64,000 nucleotides of DNA from Chthoniobacterales bacterium (GTDB lineage Bacteria; Verrucomicrobiota; Verrucomicrobiia; Chthoniobacterales; UBA10450), in assembly GCA_035274845.1 (NCBI GenBank), contig DATENU010000021.1, positions 1 through 64,000 of the forward strand. Reading direction: 5' to 3'. The notes beneath the pieces are model-generated. The model ran no database searches and had not been told where the DNA came from. It saw only the letters and a program-made list of their open reading frames with translations. The translations under genes and the position numbers were made by a program. This document shows, one piece after another, positions 9,008-18,575 of the stretch (position 1 is its first letter; every line of letters begins with the position of its first letter).

Positions 9008-11512
9008 CTACGGACATGTCGCACTGGTGAAGACGAGTGTGTCGACACGCCATCCCGGCGCCGCCGTGAACAGATCCGTCCCCATCCGCCAGCGCAGCGT
9101 GATGGTTTGTCCGTTCACGTTCGGTCCCAGGTTTGCCACCGTGGTGATGTATCCAGCCGAATTGCCGCTCCAGGCCAACCGTCCCGCCAGCGGGTTGCTC
9201 GCGGTGGTGTCAATCTCTCCAGTATAACCTCCGGAGGCAAAGCTTCCCCCAACCGCGGGATCGGTGATGTCGGTGAAGGCGCCCCCATTGATATTAGGCG
9301 AGGACACCTCCAGCACTCCTCCATCCCAGAACACCCCGCTGCTCATCTCTGTGTTGAAGTTGTTGCGGAAAGTCAGCTGCGCACTGGCTGAGCTCACCAC
9401 GATGCTGCGCGAGATCAGATACTTGTCACTCACTCCGTTCTGGTCGTCGACAAAGGCGTCGTTAGGCGCCGTGTCGGGAACCGTTGCCACGGTCTTCCAC
9501 TTGACCCCGTTATCCGGCGGAGCGCCTTGATTGCTCGCTGTCCAGCCCGGCGGCAGCGCCGGCGCCGTCACTCCATCGAAATTCTGGGTGCATTGCACGC
9601 CCGGATCCGGTGTGGGCGTAGGCGTGGCAACAGGAGTCGGTGTCGGCGTGGCTGTGGGAACAGGCGTCGGTGTAACCGAGGGCGTGGCAGTCGGAACAGG
9701 AGTCGGTGTGACCGAGGGCGTGGCCGTCGGAGCAGGCGTAGGCGTGGGTGAGACCGTGGAACAGGACGCGCCGATGACGACGAGCGTGTCGATGCGCCAT
9801 CCCGGCGCCGCCACGAAAATATCCGACCCCATCCGCCAGCGCAGCTTGATGGTTTGTCCATTCATGTTCTGTCCCAGGTTTGCCACCGTGGTGATGTATC
9901 CAGCCGAATTGCCGCTCCAGGCCAACCGTCCCGCCAGCGGGTTGCTCGCCGTGACGTCAATCTCTCCAGTGTAACCTCCGGAGGCAAAGCTCCCCCCAAC
10001 CGCGGGATCGATGATGTCGGTGAAGGCGCCCCCATTGATATTAGGCGAGGACACCTCCAGCACTCCTCCATCCCAGAACACCCCGCTGCTCATCTCCGTG
10101 TTGAAGCTGTTGCGGAAAGTCAGCTGCGGACCGGCGGAGCCCACCACGATGCTGGTCGAGATCAGATATTTGTCGCTCACTCCGTTCTGGTCGTCGACAA
10201 AGGCATCATTAGGCGCCGTGTCCGGCACGCTCGCCGTGGTTATCCACTTGATCCCGTTATCCGGCGGATCGCCTTGATTACTCGCTGTCCAGCCCGGCGG
10301 CAGCGCCGGGGCGGTAACTCCATCGAAATTCTGGGTGCATTGTAGGCCCGGATCCGGTGTAGGTGTGGGAGGAGGAGTCGGGGTAGGAACGGGCGTCGCC
10401 GTGGGAACAGGGGTGGCAGTGGCTGTGGCGGTGGGCATTGGGGTCGCCGTTGCCGTTGCCATTGCGGTGGCTGTCGCAGTCGCGGTAGCTGTGGGAACAG
10501 GAGTCGAGGTGGGAGCGGGAGTTGGTGTAGCCGAACCCCCCGGCGTCGGTGTCGGTGTCGCGGTCGGAGTTGGCGTCGGCGCGGGCGCCGCGTTGCGGTC
10601 ATACACTTCGATGATGCCGATTCCAGTCGTGTTCCCGAATCCTGCCAGCAACGCGGTGTAGGCGTCCGGCGGCAGCGACACGGCGATGGCCGCCTCTTTC
10701 GCGTTGCTCGGCGCCAATCCAGCTGCACTTATCTCCGCTGCCTGGGCCGCGTTATCCTGCCAATCGTTATCCGAAATCAGCAGCGCTCCATTGGCGTTGC
10801 GAACCTCAAGGGTTGGATCAGCCAGCACGGGAGACAAGCCAAATGGGCTCAAGCTTGGTCCCAGCCCACGGACGATAATATCCCCATCGCCACCGCTGTT
10901 GCCGAGCGTGAATCCGGCGATCACAATATTGTTGCCGGTGCTAACAAAGGCGCGCGTGCTGATGTTCCCCAGCTTCGAGATAATTCCCTGACTGATGTCA
11001 TAGACTTCAACGAGGCCGACGCCCGTGCCGTTGTTCTTGCCCCGGATGATTGCGGTATAGCTTCCCGGCACCAGATTTGCCTCGATGAGTGATTCGAGGT
11101 CGTTGGTGGGCCGCAGCACAAAGGGGGGATTCTGGGTATCTCTCCAGTTGTCATTGATAACCGTCGTAAATCCGCTCGGCCCATGCAGCTCGAGGATGGG
11201 ATCCGCCAGCACGTCCGTGAGGCCGAACTGGGTCAGGGAGGGGCCGATCGCCCGAAGGATAACATGCTTGTTGCCTCCCGTGATAATGAAGCCGCCGATG
11301 CCGACGTTATCACCGGTCTGGACCCGCATTCTGGTCGAGAGATTAATGTTCTGTGAGGGTGCGCCGCTCGGAGTCAAAGTCGCTGTGACTGCTTCCCGCG
11401 ATTCAGCCGCGGTGTTGGCTATCCCGACCCCAGCGATTAGAAATACGAGCGGAACCGCGCTCAGAAAAAGGAACCACTTCCGGTTCGACAACGATCGGTA
11501 GATTCGTTTCAT
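9008..11512 (-). CDS. Secreted protein with tandem modules and two duplicated jelly-roll-like domains
   Basis: 834 residues starting at the ATG at 11512, with no clear ribosome site. A signal or membrane segment lies at ~14-36. Residues ~54-307 are the tandem module pair shared with the two genes to the left (motifs LSTRMRVQTGD, GGFIITGG, LRAIGPSL, LPPDAYTALLAG, G.GIIEVYD). A Thr-Pro/Ala linker follows (~308-390). Then come two near-identical ~190-residue domains (~390-580 and ~640-834) beginning CTQNFDGVTAPALPPGWTAS and ending with a Cys; these look like choice-of-anchor-J/MAM-type jelly rolls. The same domain begins at the left edge of the window in the gene starting at 5139. Probably an extracellular adhesion or scaffold protein; function not known. 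Confidence 0.87.
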   Translation of the reverse strand: MKRIYRSLSNRKWFLFLSAVPLVFLIAGVGIANTAAESREAVTATLTPSGAPSQNINLSTRMRVQTGDNVGIGGFIITGGNKHVILRAIGPSLTQFGLTDVLADPILELHGPSGFTTVINDNWRDTQNPPFVLRPTNDLESLIEANLVPGSYTAIIRGKNNGTGVGLVEVYDISQGIISKLGNISTRAFVSTGNNIVIAGFTLGNSGGDGDIIVRGLGPSLSPFGLSPVLADPTLEVRNANGALLISDNDWQDNAAQAAEISAAGLAPSNAKEAAIAVSLPPDAYTALLAGFGNTTGIGIIEVYDRNAAPAPTPTPTATPTPTPGGSATPTPAPTSTPVPTATATATATAMATATATPMPTATATATPVPTATPVPTPTPPPTPTPDPGLQCTQNFDGVTAPALPPGWTASNQGDPPDNGIKWITTASVPDTAPNDAFVDDQNGVSDKYLISTSIVVGSAGPQLTFRNSFNTEMSSGVFWDGGVLEVSSPNINGGAFTDIIDPAVGGSFASGGYTGEIDVTASNPLAGRLAWSGNSAGYITTVANLGQNMNGQTIKLRWRMGSDIFVAAPGWRIDTLVVIGASCSTVSPTPTPAPTATPSVTPTPVPTATPSVTPTPVPTATPTPTPVATPTPTPDPGVQCTQNFDGVTAPALPPGWTASNQGAPPDNGVKWKTVATVPDTAPNDAFVDDQNGVSDKYLISRSIVVSSASAQLTFRNNFNTEMSSGVFWDGGVLEVSSPNINGGAFTDITDPAVGGSFASGGYTGEIDTTASNPLAGRLAWSGNSAGYITTVANLGPNVNGQTITLRWRMGTDLFTAAPGWRVDTLVFTSATCP
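9013..10350 (-). repeat. Intragenic 747-bp tandem duplication
   Basis: The segments ~9013-9603 and ~9760-10350 match almost base for base at a fixed offset of 747 (249 codons), including long identical runs around the codons for DDQNGVSDKYLIS and GVFWDGGVLEVSSPN. The pattern is a recent duplication of one domain plus linker inside the gene. A third, more diverged copy of the same coding sequence covers positions 1-300. Confidence 0.85.
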
Positions 11513-11643
11513 GGTGTGCGCTTGGGGAAGGATGGGGTTGCGAGCGAATTTGCCGCGACGTGCGGGCCGGATGGCATTTTTATTGAGACCGCGGATTGGT
11601 GTCGAGGATATTTCGTGATAACGGGGAAATGTTAGATTCGCCG

Positions 11644-12039
11644 ATGAACAAGATTAATTGCTTCGCGGCGAGCGTCGTCGGGTTGGGCATTTTTTGCTCT
11701 GTCGCGCTCGCGGAACCGACGCCTTCGCCGGCGGCACGCAGCGGCCTCGAAGGCGTCATCGTTATCTCTCCTGCGCGTCCCGGCCCGACCAGAGAAGGCG
11801 GTTCCGACTCCGCTCCGCTCGCGCACACCACTTTCATCGTGCAGAAGGCAGACGCGACGATCGCCTCCTTCACCACAGACGAGAAAGGCGCCTTTCGCGT
11901 TTCACTGCCGCCCGGCCATTACACCGTCTCCGTGAACTCGCCCGCCCGGAAAATCGGGCACTATGGTCCATTCGAGGTCGACGTTGTCGAGGGCCAGATG
12001 ACGAAGGTGAACTGGACCTGCGACTCCGGTATGCGCTGA
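11644..12039 (+). CDS. Small secreted protein with carboxypeptidase-regulatory-like fold
   Basis: 131 residues from the ATG at 11644, chosen because it places a normal signal peptide (MNKINC...SVALA) at the N-terminus; an in-frame ATG lies at 11629. The mature part contains TTFIVQKADATIASFTTDEK, then FRVSLPPGHYTVSV and FEVDVVEGQMTKVNW, the usual pattern of a single transthyretin-like/CarboxypepD_reg beta-sandwich (default-value strand, then PG.Y.V). Probably periplasmic or extracellular; partner unknown. It runs convergently into the histidine kinase gene with a 23-base gap. Confidence 0.72.
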   Translation: MNKINCFAASVVGLGIFCSVALAEPTPSPAARSGLEGVIVISPARPGPTREGGSDSAPLAHTTFIVQKADATIASFTTDEKGAFRVSLPPGHYTVSVNSPARKIGHYGPFEVDVVEGQMTKVNWTCDSGMR

Positions 12040-12062
12040 CGCCGGGACGTCCCGCACCAAAA

Positions 12063-13670
12063 TCAGGCCGCGGCCGCTTCGTTTCCGGAGGCCGCGCGGT
12101 AAAGCGCTTCCTCGATCACGCGGTAAAATTCCGCGATGTCCAGGGGCTTGGTGAGATAAGCACGGGCGCCGGAAGAGAGGAGACGTTTGATCTGCGGAGC
12201 GGTCGCATCGGCGCTGATGACAATGACGGGAATGTCCCGCGTGACCGGATCGGCTTTCAACTGGCCAAGCACCTGCCAACCGGGCAGGTCGGGCAAATGA
12301 AGGTCGAGCAGCACCAGGTCGGGTGAATGTTTACGCGCCAGCTCGAGACCGACCCGGCCTTGCATGGCGGTGATCAGTTCGATGTTCGGACGTTCCGCGA
12401 GCATTTGCTCGACGAGCGTGACGTTCGAGAAATTGTCTTCAATATAGAGAACGCGCCGCCCCGCATCAGGAGCAGGGTCTTCGGCGGCCACCGCGATTTT
12501 CTGGGCGGCAAGTTTCTGGAAAGGAGATTCAGCCTGGGGAAGTTCCAGCCAGAAAGTGCTGCCGTTGCCCAGCGTGCTGTTCACGCCGATGCAGCCATGC
12601 ATTGCCTGGACGAGACGCTGACAAAGGGCGAGGCCAAGGCCAGTGCCTTCGACGGTGGATTGCTCCGCGCCGAGGCGATCGAACGGCGTAAAAAGCCGCG
12701 CTAATTTTTCCACCGGAATGCCGGCGCCTGTATCCCGGACCTGGACCCGAATCGAATTCCGACCGGATTCCGTGAAGGACAGAGTGACGCTGCCTTGCAC
12801 CGCTGTGTATTTGACGGCGTTGGAGAGCAAATTCAGCAGCACTTGTTTGAGCCGTTGGCGATCGGCCAGGACATAGGTGGAGGTTTCCAGCGAAGACGAG
12901 GCGATGAGGCCAATGGCCCGTTCCGCGGCCAGCGGGCGCATGAGATCGACGGCTTCCGCGATCGCTTCCTCCACGCAGACCGGCTCCAGCGACAACTGCA
13001 AATTGCCCGCTTCGATCCGGCTGATGTCGAGGACTTCATTGATCAGGTTCAGGAGATGCCGGCCCGCGCTCAGGATGTAGCGAACGCGGCTTCGCTGGAT
13101 TTCGCTGGACGATTGCCGGTCGAGCAATTGGCTGAAACCAAGGATCGAATTGAGCGGAGTCCGCAGCTCATGACTCATCCGGGAAAGGAATTCGCTCTTG
13201 GCGTGGTTGGCCCGGTCGGCTTCTTCTTTCGCCTGACGCAAAGCGGCTTCCGTCGCTTTTCGCTCGGAGATGTCTTCGACCATCAACAGAAAATGCTGCG
13301 GCTCGCCTTTTTCGTCGCGAACGATGCTGGCGGTGCGGCTAACCCAGAGGATTTCGCCGTTTTTGTGGACGTATCGCTTATCGCCGGTGGAGCGAGTCAT
13401 TCCACCCAACAGGGTTTGGGCCAGCTGTCGGCCCGTCTCGATGTCGTCGACAAAGGTAATGTCCTCGGCCGTGCGCTGCGCCAGCTCCTCCTTGGAATAG
13501 CCAACCATGTTGCAGAAAGAGGCGTTGACCCGCAGAAAGCGCTCATCGAGCGCGAGCAACGCCATCCCAATGGGGGCGCCTTCGAACAATTCGCGGAAAA
13601 TCGCGTCTCCGGGTGCCAGATCCTGGGTGCCGGTAGAATCGGATTCGGGGAGGGGGCCTAATGAAGTCAT
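12063..13670 (-). CDS. PAS-containing hybrid sensor histidine kinase/response regulator
   Basis: 535 residues without transmembrane segments, so cytoplasmic. Domains: PAS/PAC (~22-138, FLRVNASFCNMVGYSKEEL), coiled linker (~138-160), HisKA with phospho-acceptor His167 in SHELRTP, HATPase_c (~265-380; N box with Asn284 in LLNLLSNAVKY, G1 DTGAGIP, G2 GTGLGLAL), and a C-terminal receiver (~406-525; acidic pair ED411-412, phospho-acceptor Asp456 in LVLLDLHLPD, Lys in LTKPLD). All catalytic residues are present. No response regulator with an output domain lies next to it, so the output is unknown; the fused receiver may pass phosphate to a separate phosphotransfer protein. It is divergent from the dipeptidase gene. 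Confidence 0.93.
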   Translation of the reverse strand: MTSLGPLPESDSTGTQDLAPGDAIFRELFEGAPIGMALLALDERFLRVNASFCNMVGYSKEELAQRTAEDITFVDDIETGRQLAQTLLGGMTRSTGDKRYVHKNGEILWVSRTASIVRDEKGEPQHFLLMVEDISERKATEAALRQAKEEADRANHAKSEFLSRMSHELRTPLNSILGFSQLLDRQSSSEIQRSRVRYILSAGRHLLNLINEVLDISRIEAGNLQLSLEPVCVEEAIAEAVDLMRPLAAERAIGLIASSSLETSTYVLADRQRLKQVLLNLLSNAVKYTAVQGSVTLSFTESGRNSIRVQVRDTGAGIPVEKLARLFTPFDRLGAEQSTVEGTGLGLALCQRLVQAMHGCIGVNSTLGNGSTFWLELPQAESPFQKLAAQKIAVAAEDPAPDAGRRVLYIEDNFSNVTLVEQMLAERPNIELITAMQGRVGLELARKHSPDLVLLDLHLPDLPGWQVLGQLKADPVTRDIPVIVISADATAPQIKRLLSSGARAYLTKPLDIAEFYRVIEEALYRAASGNEAAAA

Positions 13671-13879
13671 TCAGATGGAGAAGCCGTTTACGTGTGGAAT
13701 GATTTTGTCCGCCTTTTGTTTAGCAAGCGGCGTTCCATAGCCGTGGCCAGGGCCGGATACATCGGCGTTGAACCCCCGGAAGGCCAAACGAGGCCGCTTG
13801 CACCGAGCGCTGCGATTGCTTTAGTGGAACACTTCGCTTCGCGGCCCCGAGGCGATTCACTTCAATCGCCGTCTATCCT

Positions 13880-16114
13880 ATGCATCAAAACACTTCATCA
13901 TTCGCTTCGGGTCTCGTCCGCTTCACCGCCATCGCCGGGCTCGTTCTGGGCGTCGCCTTCATCACCCCTTGTCGCGCGGCCAACCCTTCGCCATCGTCCT
14001 CGCCAGATCCAGCACAGAAAAAAAACGACGTGACCGCCAACCCGCTCCTTACCGAAAGCACCCTCCCGTTCCAGCTCCCGCCGTTCGACAAAATCAAGGA
14101 CGAGCATTTCCAACCGGCCCTCGAACAGGGGATGGCGGAGGAGCTGAAGGACGCTGAAGCGATCGCGAGGCAAACCGACAAGCCGACCTTCGAGAACACC
14201 GTGGTTTCGCTGGAAAAATCGGGCCTGCTCTACGCCCGGGCCCGGCGCGTTTTCTCGAACCTGAACGCCTGCAATACCAATCCGAACCTGCAGAAGCTCG
14301 ACAAGGAAATGGCGCCGAAGTTTTCCGCCCACGCGGACGCCATTCATCTCAACAGCGCGCTCTTCGCCCGGATCGAGACGCTCTTCAACGCCCGCGAATC
14401 GAGCAACCTTGACGCGGAATCAAAATGGCTGCTCGAGCGCTACTACAAGGATTTCGTCCGCGCCGGCGCGAAGTTGAACGAGGAACAAAAGACGCGTCTG
14501 AAAGCGATCAACGCCGAGCTGGCCAAGCTCTCGACCGATTTCGAACAGAACGTTCTCAAGGAAAAGAACGCCTCCTCGATCGTGATCGATAAAAAGGAAG
14601 ATCTCGCCGGATTGTCCGACAACCAGATCGCGGCGGCGGCTTCCGCGGCCAAGGATGAAGGCAAGGAAGGTAAATGGGTGATTCGTTTGCTGAACACGAC
14701 TGGCCAGCCTTCCCTGGCTGCGCTCCAGAATCGCGCCCTGCGGGAAAAGATCATGCAGACCTCGCTGGCGCGGAACAGCCACGGCGGCGAGTTCGACAAC
14801 AAGGAAGTAGTCAGCCGCACGGCGAAGTTACGGGCCGAACGCGCCACCCTGCTCGGCTACGCGAATCACGCTGCCTATCAACTCGAGGACCAGACGGCGA
14901 AAGATGTTGGCACGGTCAATAAACTTCTCTCCGATCTCGCGCCGGCCGCAGTCGCCAACGCGAAGAAGGAAGCCGCCGACATGCAGGAGATCATCGACCA
15001 GGAAAAAGGCGGTTTTCAACTAAGCGCCTGCGACTGGGATTTTTATTCCGAGAAAGTGCGCAAAGCGCGTTACGCGTTCGATGAATCGCAGCTCAAGCCT
15101 TATTACGAACTGAACCACGTCCTGGTCGATGGAGTATTTTACGCCGCGACGAAACTCTACGGCATCACGTTCAAGGAACGGAAAGATCTCCCGGCCTACC
15201 TGCCTGAAGTCCGGATCTGGGAAGTGAGCGACAAGGATGGGAAACCGCTCGCGCTCTTCATCGGGGATTACTATGCGCGTCCTTCCAAGCGGGGCGGCGC
15301 CTGGATGAATCAATACGTCGGGCAAAATGGATTGCTCGGGACGAAACCGGTCGTGGCCAACCACCTCAATATTCCGAAGCCGCCCGCGGGCGAGCCGACC
15401 CTGCTGACCTACGACGAAACCCGGACCGCATTTCACGAATTCGGTCACGCCCTGCACGGGATGTTCTCGAATGTGAAGTATCCGCGTTTCAGCGGCACGA
15501 GTGTCCCGCGCGATTTCGTGGAGTATCCTTCGCAGGTGAATGAAATGTGGGCGACCTGGCCGGAGATTTTGAAGAACTACGCGAAGCATTATAAGACCGG
15601 CGAGCCAATGCCGCAGGAGCTGCTCGACAAGGTGATGGCCGCGGAGCAATTCAACCAGGGATTCAAGACGACGGAATACCTCGCCGCCTCGCTCCTCGAT
15701 CAGGCCTGGCATCAGCTCAGCCCAGACCAGGTGCCGAAGGACACGCTCGCTTTTGAAGCCGAAGCGCTGAAGAAGGCCGGCGTCGATTATCCGCCGGTCC
15801 CGCCGCGCTATCGTTCGACCTATTTCTCGCACGCTTTCGCCGGCGGCTATTCAGCGGGGTATTACTCGTATCTCTGGAGCGAAGTGCTTGATGCCCAGAG
15901 CGTCGACTGGATGAAAGCGCACGGCGGTTTGAAGCGCGAAAATGGCGATCATTTCCGTGAGACGCTGCTCTCCCGCGGCGGCAGCAACGACGCCATGGTG
16001 TTGTTCAAGAACTTCACCGGCGCCGCTCCCGACGTGGCCCCGCTCCTGAAACGCCGTGGCCTAACGAAGACCGCGCCCGCCGAAGTTCCCGCGCCGCCAG
16101 TGCCGCCGAAGTAA
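13880..16114 (+). CDS. dcp: M3-family peptidyl-dipeptidase (Dcp-like)
   Basis: 744 residues, a normal Dcp length plus a leader. Residues 1-33 form a signal peptide ending near CRAANP, pointing to a periplasmic enzyme. The zinc motif HEFGH spans residues 519-523, followed by the M3 region EYPSQVNEMWATWPEIL, which is characteristic of Dcp/oligopeptidase A. Family knowledge: these metallopeptidases cut short peptides, Dcp releasing C-terminal dipeptides. A Pro/Ala-rich tail (EVPAPPVPPK) ends the protein just before palindromic repeats. Dcp versus oligopeptidase A cannot be settled from motifs alone; the signal peptide and the PSQ.NEMW motif favour a Dcp-like role. Confidence 0.92.
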   Translation: MHQNTSSFASGLVRFTAIAGLVLGVAFITPCRAANPSPSSSPDPAQKKNDVTANPLLTESTLPFQLPPFDKIKDEHFQPALEQGMAEELKDAEAIARQTDKPTFENTVVSLEKSGLLYARARRVFSNLNACNTNPNLQKLDKEMAPKFSAHADAIHLNSALFARIETLFNARESSNLDAESKWLLERYYKDFVRAGAKLNEEQKTRLKAINAELAKLSTDFEQNVLKEKNASSIVIDKKEDLAGLSDNQIAAAASAAKDEGKEGKWVIRLLNTTGQPSLAALQNRALREKIMQTSLARNSHGGEFDNKEVVSRTAKLRAERATLLGYANHAAYQLEDQTAKDVGTVNKLLSDLAPAAVANAKKEAADMQEIIDQEKGGFQLSACDWDFYSEKVRKARYAFDESQLKPYYELNHVLVDGVFYAATKLYGITFKERKDLPAYLPEVRIWEVSDKDGKPLALFIGDYYARPSKRGGAWMNQYVGQNGLLGTKPVVANHLNIPKPPAGEPTLLTYDETRTAFHEFGHALHGMFSNVKYPRFSGTSVPRDFVEYPSQVNEMWATWPEILKNYAKHYKTGEPMPQELLDKVMAAEQFNQGFKTTEYLAASLLDQAWHQLSPDQVPKDTLAFEAEALKKAGVDYPPVPPRYRSTYFSHAFAGGYSAGYYSYLWSEVLDAQSVDWMKAHGGLKRENGDHFRETLLSRGGSNDAMVLFKNFTGAAPDVAPLLKRRGLTKTAPAEVPAPPVPPK

Positions 16115-16116
16115 AA

Positions 16117-16231
16117 CTGTAGCGGCGGTCTCGGACCGCCGAGGGATTCGCGTTAGATGCTCGACGGTCAGAGACCGACGCTACAGCAGGATTCGCGTTA
16201 AATGTTCGACGGTCAGAGACCGCCGCTACAG
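16117..16231. repeat. Cluster of three TGTAGC/GCTACA-type palindromes
   Basis: Three palindromic units lie between convergent genes: CTGTAGCGGCGGTCTCGG at 16117 onward, then two ~45-base direct repeats, each starting GATTCGCGTTA, containing CGACGGTCAGAGACCG and ending CGCTACAG (to ~16186 and ~16231). Each can fold as a GC-rich stem. The same family recurs near 21266, 34045, 42180, 44457 and 46790. They resemble REP/BIME elements; read in tandem here they could also terminate transcription from both sides. Confidence 0.8.
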
Positions 16232-16260
16232 AAACGTTCTTCCCCAAGCGCGTTCAGCGC

Positions 16261-17157
16261 TTAGTGCCGTCTAATAAACTCCGCGATCTCTCGCAACGCT
16301 TCGTTGGTCTCGGGCACGAACGGCGCGCCAAAATGCCAGCCGTGGGGAACGGCGTCATAAACGTGGAGCTGACTCGAGCCGCCGCTCGCGCGCACTTTTT
16401 CGTCCAGCGAGCGCGCATCATCGAGCAGGACTTCGTCGCGTCCTACCTGGAGCAGCATCGGCGGCAAGCCCGTGACATCGCCGAGCAACGGCGAGGCGAG
16501 GGGATCGAGGCGCGAATGTTCGCCCAGATACGCGCTCGAATAACGAAGGCAGTCTTCCGCGACAAACATCGGGTCGCGCTCCGCGTTCGCTTTGATGGAC
16601 GCGCTGTTCCCAGTCATGTCCGTCCAGGGCGAAAGACAAACGAGACCCGCAGGCAACGGCATCCGCGAATCCCGCAGCTTCATGGCCAGGGCCAGGGTCA
16701 GGCCGCCGCCGGCGGAATCGCCCATTACGGAAATATTTCGGGGCTCGATCCCGGTTTCCAGAAGCCAGCGATAACCGGCCACGACATCCTCGAGCCCGGC
16801 TGGGAAACGATGTTCCGGGGCGAGCCGGTAATCGATTGTGAAAATGCGGACGCCCATTTGTCTGGCCAGCGGAGCGGTCAACGGCCGCCCGGTTTTCGCC
16901 GACCCCGAGATATATCCGCCGCCATGAAGATAGTAGATGATCCGATTGCTTGCCGCGGCCTTCGGGTCGGAGATCCATTCGCCTTTCACCGGCGAGTCAA
17001 CGCGCTCGATCTTCATGCCTAACGAGTGCATCGAGACAATCCAACCGGGCGGATTGAACCGCCGCCGGGTAAAATCGACCAGGGCCGCTTCGCCGGGCGG
17101 CTTCCGTTTCATCGTCAGCCGGATCCACCAGCAGCCGAGCCGGCTTTGCAGGCTCAT
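16261..17157 (-). CDS. Alpha/beta hydrolase of the hormone-sensitive-lipase type
   Basis: 298 residues. The oxyanion motif HGGG is at 78-81, the nucleophile elbow GDSAGG has Ser148, the acid is probably Asp241 in VGRDEVLLDD, and the general base is probably His272 in VPHGWH. This is the complete HSL/esterase family-IV layout. No signal peptide is evident, although the N-terminus has a short hydrophobic patch. Family members hydrolyse esters of short to medium acids; the substrate cannot be deduced. The MATE gene ends at 17164 upstream on the same strand, so the two may be co-transcribed. Confidence 0.9.
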   Translation of the reverse strand: MSLQSRLGCWWIRLTMKRKPPGEAALVDFTRRRFNPPGWIVSMHSLGMKIERVDSPVKGEWISDPKAAASNRIIYYLHGGGYISGSAKTGRPLTAPLARQMGVRIFTIDYRLAPEHRFPAGLEDVVAGYRWLLETGIEPRNISVMGDSAGGGLTLALAMKLRDSRMPLPAGLVCLSPWTDMTGNSASIKANAERDPMFVAEDCLRYSSAYLGEHSRLDPLASPLLGDVTGLPPMLLQVGRDEVLLDDARSLDEKVRASGGSSQLHVYDAVPHGWHFGAPFVPETNEALREIAEFIRRH

Positions 17158-17163
17158 TGCTCC

Positions 17164-18549
17164 TCAGGCAGCGCTCGCTGACCCGGTCACCGCCCCGATA
17201 TTTTCCTCGGCGGGAAAGACCAGTTTCTTTTGAAACTCGCGGCGGAGAAGCAGGAGATTCACGGCCGCCTGGAAGAGAACCGACCCAACCGACAGATACC
17301 AGACTTGTTTAATGTGGAAGTCGGGAAGCCGCGAGAGCAGCACGGCCGGCAGAATGAAAAGCAATAAGCGCGTGGCGGAAGCGATCAGCGGCGGCCAGGT
17401 ATTGCCAATGCCCTGGAACACGCTCGATGAAGTGAAGATCAGTCCCATCGCGACGAAGTTAAGGGAGATGAGCTGCAAATATTCGGCGCCGACTGCGATC
17501 ACATCCGGGTCTTTGGTGAACGCGCGAATGAAAACGCCGGCTTCGATCTGGGCAAAAATTGTCAGCAAAATCATGATGGCGGTGGTGATCCACGCCGCCG
17601 AATAAAACGTCTGCTTCACCCGATCGGCCCGGCGGCCGCCGAAGTTTTGCCCGACGACGGGCGCGACCGAGAACGCGACTGCGATCACCGGCAGGAACAT
17701 GGATTGCATGACGCGGGCGCCGACTCCGAAGCCGGCCTGCGCGGCGGCGCCGAACGGGCGGATGATGGCGTAAACGACAACGATGTAGACCGCCATCAAG
17801 GCAAACTCGGCTCCCGCCGGAATCCCAATCCGCAGCATCGACCACCAGATCTTCATCTGCGGACGCCACTGCGAAACGCGAAAACGCAGATAACGAAAGC
17901 TGCGTTCGAAATAGACGACCATCAGAACGACCGCGATCAGGATGGACACAAACGTCGCGAAGGCAGCTCCCGCGACGCCCATTTTCGGAAACGGCCCGAC
18001 GCCGAAAATAAAGAGCGGCGCCAGGATCATGTTGAGAATCACGCTCAACACCTGCAATCCCACGGCCGGCTTGATGATGCCCGTGGCCCGGAGGGCGGAG
18101 CCTAACGCGACCAGCGAGAATTGCAGCATCAACGAAGGGATGAACCACGAGAGATAGCTTTCCGCCAGGCTCGCCGTCAGGGCATCGGCGCTCATCGCGA
18201 CGCTGTATTGATGGCGCAGGAAAAATGAGCAAAGCCCAAAGATCAGCGCTGCCGTCGCGGAGAGCACGAAGGATTGGTTAAAGCACAACTCCGCATGCGC
18301 CTGGTCCTTGCGGCCGGCCGCGTGCGAAATGACCGTGGTCGTTCCCACGCCCAGCATCTGGGTCAGCGCGACGACGAACATCATCAGGTTGCCGGAAAGC
18401 CCGACGGCCGCGATCGCTTCCTTGCCGAGGCGGCCGACCCAGTAAAGATCGGCCAGGAGATACAGGGTCTGGACCACCATGCTCACCGCCATGAAGGAGG
18501 CCATGTGCAGCAGGTGACGCGTCACCGAACCCTGGGTCATGTCTTTCAT
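17164..18549 (-). CDS. MATE-family multidrug/cation antiporter
   Basis: 461 residues from the ATG at 18549, chosen because MKDMTQGSVTRHLLHMA is a standard MATE N-terminus; longer upstream starts would add 30 atypical residues. About 12 hydrophobic segments are visible in two homologous halves, with the conserved N-terminal LADLYWVGRLG and a second-half VVGQNFGGRRADR. Family role: H+ or Na+ driven export of organic cations and drugs across the inner membrane. It sits downstream of the small membrane gene at 18576-18962 and upstream of the esterase gene, all on the minus strand. Confidence 0.93.
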   Translation of the reverse strand: MKDMTQGSVTRHLLHMASFMAVSMVVQTLYLLADLYWVGRLGKEAIAAVGLSGNLMMFVVALTQMLGVGTTTVISHAAGRKDQAHAELCFNQSFVLSATAALIFGLCSFFLRHQYSVAMSADALTASLAESYLSWFIPSLMLQFSLVALGSALRATGIIKPAVGLQVLSVILNMILAPLFIFGVGPFPKMGVAGAAFATFVSILIAVVLMVVYFERSFRYLRFRVSQWRPQMKIWWSMLRIGIPAGAEFALMAVYIVVVYAIIRPFGAAAQAGFGVGARVMQSMFLPVIAVAFSVAPVVGQNFGGRRADRVKQTFYSAAWITTAIMILLTIFAQIEAGVFIRAFTKDPDVIAVGAEYLQLISLNFVAMGLIFTSSSVFQGIGNTWPPLIASATRLLLFILPAVLLSRLPDFHIKQVWYLSVGSVLFQAAVNLLLLRREFQKKLVFPAEENIGAVTGSASAA

Positions 18550-18575
18550 CGTGCTTATCCGGGTAAAACTGGGCG

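Noticed and set aside
11658-12326. 222-codon plus-strand frame rich in Arg/His
   Set aside because: Shadow frame over the small secreted protein and the antisense of the histidine kinase receiver domain.
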